64,000 nt of DNA from contig CATQHS010000001.1 of NCBI GenBank assembly GCA_958296055.1, positions 475,917-539,916 of the forward strand, read 5' to 3'. This document shows, piece after piece, positions 59,177-64,000 of this stretch. The notes under the pieces are model-generated. The model saw nothing but the letters and a program-made list of their open reading frames with translations, did not search any database and was not told where the DNA came from. Every line of letters begins with the position of its first letter. Position 1 is the stretch's first letter. The position numbers and the translations under genes are program-made. This DNA is from an uncultured Acidimicrobiales bacterium (GTDB lineage Bacteria; Actinomycetota; Acidimicrobiia; Acidimicrobiales; Aldehydirespiratoraceae).

Positions 59177-61021
59177 GTGGCCCCGCCGGACGATCCGCTG
59201 CTGGCCGACCTCACCCCCGAGCAGCGGGAGGCGGTGACCACCCGGGCCTCGCCCCTGTGCATCGTGGCCGGGGCCGGGTCGGGCAAGACCCGGGTGCTGA
59301 CCCGGCGCATCGCCTGGCAGGCGGGCCAGGGTGCCGTCGACCCCCGCCGGGTGCTGGCCCTCACCTTCACCCGCCGGGCGGCGGGCGAGCTGCGGGCCCG
59401 GCTCCGCCGACTGGGGCTGCGCGACCCGATCAGGGCGGGCACCTTCCACGCCGCGGCCTTGGCCCAGATCCACCGGTACGGGGCCGACCGGGGCCGCCCT
59501 CCGCCGAAGATCCTCGAGAGCCGGGCCGCCTTCCTGGCCGAGCTGAGGCCCGGCGACCGCCGGGACTTCACCGCCCGGCTGGCCACCGAGATCGACTGGG
59601 CCCGGGCCCGGATGATCCCGCCCGAACGCTACTTAGAGCTGGCCGCGGCGGCCAAGCGCCACCCGCCCCGGCGAATGGAGGCCATGGCCGAGGCCTACGC
59701 CGAGTACGAGGCGGCCAAGCGCCGGCGCCGGCCTCGGCTCCTCGACTTCGACGACCTGCTCGTCGCCTGCCGGTCGATCATGGACTCCCAGCCGGACGAG
59801 GCCGCGGCCCAGCGCTGGCGGAACCAGCATCTCCTGGTCGACGAGTTCCAGGACGTCAACCCGCTCCAGTTCTGGTTGCTGCGATCCTGGATGGGCGAGG
59901 AGTCCACCGTCACCGTCGTCGGCGACCCCGACCAAGCCGTCTACGGCTGGAACGGCGCCGACCCCGGGCTGATCGGCGACGTCGGCCGGCACCTGCCCGG
60001 CTGCGCGGTGCTGCACCTGCGGACCAACTTCCGATCCACCCCCGAGATCTGCGAGGCCGCAGGCCGAGTCCTGGGCCGAGAGCCCCAACCGGCGGTCAGG
60101 CCCTCGGGACCGGCGCCGACAGTCACGGAGTGCTCGGAGGAAGACGAGGCGGCGGTGCTGGCCCGCCGCGTCCGCAGCTCGCGCCGCCCGGGGGCCCCGT
60201 GGGGGCACCAGGCGGTGCTGGCCCGCACCAACGCCCAGTTGCCGCCCCTGCGCCAGGCACTGGAGCGCCAGGGCATCCCGGTGGCGACCAAGGGCGGGGT
60301 CAACCCGCTGGAGCACCCGGCGGTGAGGGACCTGGTCGCCTCCTGGGCCGCCGGCGCCAGCCTGCGCGCCGCGGTGATCGACGCCCGGTCCGACCGACCC
60401 GAGATCATCGGAGCGGGCCCGGCCGGCGCCGACCTGGCGACGCGACCCGAGATCGGGGCGGGGGCGGCCGGCGCCGACCCGGCGGCGCGAAGCCAATCCG
60501 CGGCCGGGGCGGCCCTGGACGCGCTCTTGGAGCTGGCCGAAGACCATTTGGCCCTGAACTCCGGCGCCACCGTGGGATCCTTCACCCTGGGGCTGCGGTC
60601 CGACCGCCGCTTCCCGGCCGCGGCCGACGGCGTCGAGTTGACCACGTTCCACGGGGCCAAAGGCCTCGAATGGCCCGTCGTCCACATAGTGGGGGCAGAG
60701 AGCGGCTACGTGCCGGTGGCCCACGCCCGGACGCGGGAGGCTCGGGCCGAGGAGCGGCGCCTGTTCCACGTGGCCGTCACCCGGGCAGTCCGGGAGCTGC
60801 ATGTGATGTGGTGCCGCTGGCGCGGCGCGGGGAGCGGCGCCGCCGAGCGGCGGCCCTCCCCCTGGCTGAAGGCCGTCGGCCCCGCAGGCCCGGCCGCGGC
60901 CGACCCCGAAGCGGCCGACGAGACCGGCGCGGCCGAGATCATCGCCGAGACCCGCAAGCTGCTGCGCGACCGCCCGCCCCCGAAGCGGTTCGGCCGGCGC
61001 GCCGTCAGCCGTCGGGCCTGA
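59177..61021 (+). CDS. UvrD/Rep-family DNA helicase (UvrD2-like)
   Basis: A 614-aa superfamily 1A helicase. Motifs in order: LTPEQREAVTTRASPLCIVA, Walker A AGAGSGKT, LTFTRRAAGEL, Walker B LLVDEFQDVNPLQ, GDPDQAVYGWNGADPGL, LRTNFRST, TTFHGAKGLEWPVVHI and RLFHVAVTRAVREL. It is shorter than full UvrD (about 700 aa); no HRDC domain is present. Residues near 404-440 are two tandem copies of a loop unit (RPEIGAGAAGADPAAR). GTG start, leaderless. Its end overlaps the antiporter gene end by 17 bp. Confidence 0.9.
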   Translation: MAPPDDPLLADLTPEQREAVTTRASPLCIVAGAGSGKTRVLTRRIAWQAGQGAVDPRRVLALTFTRRAAGELRARLRRLGLRDPIRAGTFHAAALAQIHRYGADRGRPPPKILESRAAFLAELRPGDRRDFTARLATEIDWARARMIPPERYLELAAAAKRHPPRRMEAMAEAYAEYEAAKRRRRPRLLDFDDLLVACRSIMDSQPDEAAAQRWRNQHLLVDEFQDVNPLQFWLLRSWMGEESTVTVVGDPDQAVYGWNGADPGLIGDVGRHLPGCAVLHLRTNFRSTPEICEAAGRVLGREPQPAVRPSGPAPTVTECSEEDEAAVLARRVRSSRRPGAPWGHQAVLARTNAQLPPLRQALERQGIPVATKGGVNPLEHPAVRDLVASWAAGASLRAAVIDARSDRPEIIGAGPAGADLATRPEIGAGAAGADPAARSQSAAGAALDALLELAEDHLALNSGATVGSFTLGLRSDRRFPAAADGVELTTFHGAKGLEWPVVHIVGAESGYVPVAHARTREARAEERRLFHVAVTRAVRELHVMWCRWRGAGSGAAERRPSPWLKAVGPAGPAAADPEAADETGAAEIIAETRKLLRDRPPPKRFGRRAVSRRA

Positions 61022-63164
61022 ACCCCCGGGGGGTGGCCACCACCACCACGGTGGCGTCGCAGCGCTCCAGAACGGTCTCGACGGTGTGGCCCAGGAAGGG
61101 CCGCCCGTCCACGTTGCGCAGCGCCGCCCCCAGCACCACTAGGTCGGCCTCTTGCGAGTTGGCCGCGTCCACCAAGCAGTGAGCCGCCGACGGCCCCTCC
61201 ACCACCATCGTGCGGGGGGCGACGCCCAACTCGGCCCCCAGGCCGGTGGCCCGCTCCATCAGAGCCTCGGTCACGGGGTGGGTCGGGTCGTCGCCGCCCT
61301 CGCCGCGGCGGAACGGGCGGGAGAGCCAGTCGGGAAGGCTGGGACCGGGCCGCACCACCACGTGGATGAGCACCACCTCGGTGCCGATCTGGGCGCTGAG
61401 CCCGTAGGCCACCTCTTGGGCGGCCCTGGAGGAGCGGGTGCCGGTCACCGGGACCACGACCCGGGTGAAGGCGGGGGGCAGCGGGGTGTCGAGGCGGCGG
61501 GACCGCCGGACGATCACCACCGGCCGGGGCGATTCCAGCAACAGCTCGTCGACGGTGGGCGAGTAGAGCTGGCCCTCGTAGCGGGCGGCCACGCCCACCC
61601 CGACCGCGCCATAGCCGAGCCGGGCCTCGGCCACCACCGCGGCGGCGACATCGCCGCCCTTCACCGTCCGGTGCTCCACCTCGCGCCGGTGGAGCACGTC
61701 GCGGATCACCGATACGTCAGGCTGCTCCGCCCCGTCCGGCTGTACCGAGATCACCGTGGCCGGAACCTCCACCGGCCAGGCCAGATGCAGGATCTGGGCC
61801 GCGGCGATGGAGGCCGGGCCCCCCTGGGAGGCCAGCAGCAGCCGGTCCGACTTCACCACCAGGTTCCGGCTCAGCGCCTCCTCCCGCTCCAGCCGCTCCT
61901 GCTCGTCGGAGGAGCCCCGCCAGTCCCTCACCACTACCCTCAGGCTCACCGCGGCGAACACCGAGGTCACCAGGGGCACGAGGACGATCACCGTGTAGGC
62001 CGTCTCGCTGAACACGCCCAGAGACAGGCCCACCGACGCGATGACGATCTCCAGGGCCCCCCGGGCGTTGAGCCCGGCCCCCAGGGCGGTGGCGGCCCGG
62101 GGCGACTGCCCGGCCAGCCGGGCACCGACGAAGGCCCCCAGGAACTTGGCCGCCACGGCCACGCCCACCACCAGCACCGCCCACCCCAGCACCGACCCCG
62201 AGGCCAGCAGGGCGAGATCGACCCGGAGCCCGGCGGTGGCGAAGAACACCGGGGCCAGAAAGGCGTGGGTGAGCGACTCGATGTGATGCACCACCTCAGG
62301 CTGCTGGAACCGGGAGCGGTGCAGGACCACTCCGGCCACGAAGGCGCCCAGAACGGCCTCGATGCCCAGAGCCTGGGTGATCACGGCGAACACGAGCATG
62401 GTGAGCACGGCCACGGCCAGCGCGCCGGACAGGTTGGATCTCTGGCGGCGCACCTCCCTGAGGCAGGCGTCCACCACCCGCTGGCCCACGGTCACAGCCA
62501 GTACCAGGAAGGCCCCCAGCCCGACCACGACCCGGAGCGCGGCGGGCAGCGACACCCCGCCCCCGGTGGCGAAGCCGGTGAAGACGGCCAACATCACCCA
62601 GCCGACCACGTCGTTGGCCATGCCGGCCGCCACCGTGATCTGGCCGAAATCGCGCCGCATGAGGCCGAGCTCGGAGAGGATCCGGGCGATCACGGCTAGG
62701 GCCGACACCGCCAGGGCGGCCGCCACGAACAGGGTGAAGACGGTGCGATCGGCCTCGGGCCCCACGAAGGCCGAGGGCAGCGCCATCCCGGTCGCCAGCC
62801 CTCCGATCAGGGGCACGACCAGGCTGAAGCCGGTGACCAGCATGGCGGCCCGGCCCAGCCTGCGAATCAGGCCCAGGTCGGTCTCGAACCCGGCCGTCAC
62901 CAGCAGCAGGGCCACGCCCAGCCAGGACACCGCGAACAGGGCCCCCGACGAGATCTCCTCGTCGGGCAGGAACCAGTCGAAGCCCCCCTCCCAGATTCGG
63001 CCGAACACCGACGGGCCCAGGATCACGCCCGCTCCCAGATGCCCGATCACCGACGGCAGCCCGATCCGGCGCATCACGTGGCCCAGCCCCCGGGCCACCA
63101 CCACCAGAACCAGCAACTGGGTCCAAAAGACGAGGAGGTCGTGCTCGCTGAGGGGAGTCAGCAC
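61005..63164 (-). CDS. Kef-type cation/proton antiporter with C-terminal UspA domains
   Basis: A 719-aa CPA2-family transporter. About twelve membrane helices span residues 10-400, including IGLPSVIGHLGAGVILGP, VLGAFVAGVVLHRSRF and the antiporter motif LNARGALEIVIASVGL. The soluble tail has two universal-stress-protein-like domains (about 435-560 and 570-715; VVVPVTGTRSSRAAQEVAYG), which may bind nucleotide and gate transport. The GTG start (GTG CTG ACT CCC) lies in a duplicated copy of the xth 3' end and follows a seven-codon leader with nearly the same codons. Confidence 0.9.
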   Translation of the reverse strand: MLTPLSEHDLLVFWTQLLVLVVVARGLGHVMRRIGLPSVIGHLGAGVILGPSVFGRIWEGGFDWFLPDEEISSGALFAVSWLGVALLLVTAGFETDLGLIRRLGRAAMLVTGFSLVVPLIGGLATGMALPSAFVGPEADRTVFTLFVAAALAVSALAVIARILSELGLMRRDFGQITVAAGMANDVVGWVMLAVFTGFATGGGVSLPAALRVVVGLGAFLVLAVTVGQRVVDACLREVRRQRSNLSGALAVAVLTMLVFAVITQALGIEAVLGAFVAGVVLHRSRFQQPEVVHHIESLTHAFLAPVFFATAGLRVDLALLASGSVLGWAVLVVGVAVAAKFLGAFVGARLAGQSPRAATALGAGLNARGALEIVIASVGLSLGVFSETAYTVIVLVPLVTSVFAAVSLRVVVRDWRGSSDEQERLEREEALSRNLVVKSDRLLLASQGGPASIAAAQILHLAWPVEVPATVISVQPDGAEQPDVSVIRDVLHRREVEHRTVKGGDVAAAVVAEARLGYGAVGVGVAARYEGQLYSPTVDELLLESPRPVVIVRRSRRLDTPLPPAFTRVVVPVTGTRSSRAAQEVAYGLSAQIGTEVVLIHVVVRPGPSLPDWLSRPFRRGEGGDDPTHPVTEALMERATGLGAELGVAPRTMVVEGPSAAHCLVDAANSQEADLVVLGAALRNVDGRPFLGHTVETVLERCDATVVVVATPRGFRPDG

Positions 63165-63180
63165 GGCAGGTCGAGGGGCA

Positions 63181-63204
63181 TCAGGTCGCCGAGGGGGTCA
63201 GCAT
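63181..63204 (-). CDS. Seven-codon leader ORF before the antiporter
   Basis: ATG CTG ACC CCC TCG GCG ACC TGA encodes MLTPSAT; the antiporter begins MLTPLSE. The leader overlaps the xth stop. Both starts sit in two copies of an approximately 19-bp repeat (CTGCC(A/G)TGCTGAC), and the spacing between leader stop and main GTG is 16 nt. Confidence 0.4.
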   Translation of the reverse strand: MLTPSAT

Positions 63205-63989
63205 GGCAGGTTGAGATCGACGAGCACGGGGGCGTGGTCGCTGGGCAGGTCCCCCTTGGGGCCCTTGCGCTCGTTGCGGTCGATGAGGGCGTACTCGGCG
63301 GCCGCGGCCACCGGCGCCGACCCCAGCACCAGATCTATGCGCATCCCCTTCTTCTTGTGGAAGTCCCCGGACCGATAGTCCCACCAGGAGAACAGCCCCG
63401 GCTCGGGGTGGCGCTCCCGGAAGAGGTCGGCCAGCCCCCACCCGAGCAGATCGGCCAGGCGGTCCCGCTCGGGTCCGCTGGTGTGGGTGGCGCCTTCGAA
63501 GCGGGCCGGGTCGTAGACGTCGCGGTCGTCGGGGGCGACGTTGAAGTCGCCGCACACCGCCACGGCGGCGCCGGGGTCGGCCTGGCGGTCGAGGGCTACC
63601 CGCAGCCGCTCCAGCCAGCTCAGCTTGTACCGGTAGTGGTCGTTGTCGAGGGACCGGCCGTTGGGCACGTAGCACGAGGCCACCCGCACCCCGCCGCAGG
63701 TGGCCCAGGCCAGCCGGGCGTCGCCGTCGGGCTCGATGCCGGGGCCGAACCCGGCCACCGGATCGCTCAGGCCCACCCGGCTGCACACCGCCACCCCGTT
63801 GCGGCCCCCCTCCTGGCCGTGGTGGAACGACTCGTAGCCGAGGGCCTCGAAAGCCAGGGCCGGGAAGGACCCCGAGTCGAGCTTGGTCTCCTGGAGGCAG
63901 ATCACGTCGGGGTCGAAGGCGCCGATCCAGCGCTCGACCCGGCTCAGCCGGGCCTTCAGCGAGTTGACGTTCCAGGTGACCACCCGCAC
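63198..63989 (-). CDS. xth: Exodeoxyribonuclease III (AP endonuclease)
   Basis: A 263-aa Mg-dependent base-excision-repair nuclease, complete within the window. Motifs: TWNVNSLKARL (Asn ligand), ICLQETKLD (metal Glu), SCYVPNGR, VCGDFNVAPDD (Asp/Asn pair), FSWWDYRSGDFHKKKGMRID and the final catalytic SDHAPVLVDL. GTG start at 63989, 11 bp from the right edge, so promoter information is missing. Confidence 0.94.
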   Translation of the reverse strand: MRVVTWNVNSLKARLSRVERWIGAFDPDVICLQETKLDSGSFPALAFEALGYESFHHGQEGGRNGVAVCSRVGLSDPVAGFGPGIEPDGDARLAWATCGGVRVASCYVPNGRSLDNDHYRYKLSWLERLRVALDRQADPGAAVAVCGDFNVAPDDRDVYDPARFEGATHTSGPERDRLADLLGWGLADLFRERHPEPGLFSWWDYRSGDFHKKKGMRIDLVLGSAPVAAAAEYALIDRNERKGPKGDLPSDHAPVLVDLNLPC

Positions 63990-64000
63990 CGGCCGGACCT

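Noticed and set aside
1..64000. tRNA or rRNA genes
   Set aside because: No cloverleaf with a T-arm GGTTCGA-type sequence or rRNA-like stretch was found by eye; a covariance search would be decisive.

Overview
This window is a high-GC actinobacterial chromosome segment, probably class Acidimicrobiia or a close relative. The class is an inference; no rRNA gene is present to confirm it. Support comes from the gene order rpmF-plsX-acpP-rnc-mutM-smc next to coaD, rsmD and recG, an MshB/Mca-like deacetylase, a DUF222/HNH (13E12-type) gene, an SLH-anchored Calx-beta surface protein, and many genes with a TANNNT -10 box only 6-8 nt upstream of the start codon (leaderless mRNAs).

Layout. 1-4156: minus-strand secreted Calx-beta repeat protein whose C-terminal SLH domain runs off the left edge. 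4.3-6.3 kb: OmpR-type two-component pair. 6.3-17.7 kb: a minus-strand housekeeping run (smc, variant fpg, rnc, acpP, plsX, rpmF, DUF177, DivIVA-like, coaD, rsmD, recG). plsX is broken by about seven small frameshifts, rnc has no ordinary start codon, and the protein at the mutM position has lost key MutM residues.

17.7-38.3 kb: accessory island lying between recG and the DAK2/fakA-like gene, which are neighbours in many actinobacteria. It holds a DUF222/HNH gene, a low-GC two-gene operon of unknown function, IS256 and IS481 remnants, a large adenine methyltransferase with a nuclease-like N-terminus, an intact IS481-family element with a 6-bp target duplication, a secreted HNH/Excalibur lipoprotein, a low-GC 55-aa ORF plus SDH-type protease, a lipoprotein and a Cys/His-rich secreted protein, and at the right border a catalytically degenerate tyrosine-recombinase-like gene overlapping an IS4-type DDE transposase.

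38.3-64 kb: core genes again (DAK2 protein, DUF2277, M16 lipoprotein, cold-shock-like protein, pckA, PIG-L deacetylase, CoA-transferase, MFS transporter, TPP-riboswitch-controlled thiamine ABC transporter, GT2-GtrA, KamA-type aminomutase, zincin, UvrD-like helicase, Kef-type antiporter, xth), interrupted by a low-GC type II restriction-modification pair at 40.4-42.5 kb.

The most unusual theme is repeated short tandem duplication at gene edges. At five loci (plsX, SDH protease, pckA, MFS, antiporter) a partial copy of the start region makes a 7-22 codon leader ORF directly before the main start. At two loci (recG and the 47.9 kb membrane gene) the 3' end including the stop codon is copied. Four other proteins carry in-frame tandem repeats in loops or at the N-terminus.
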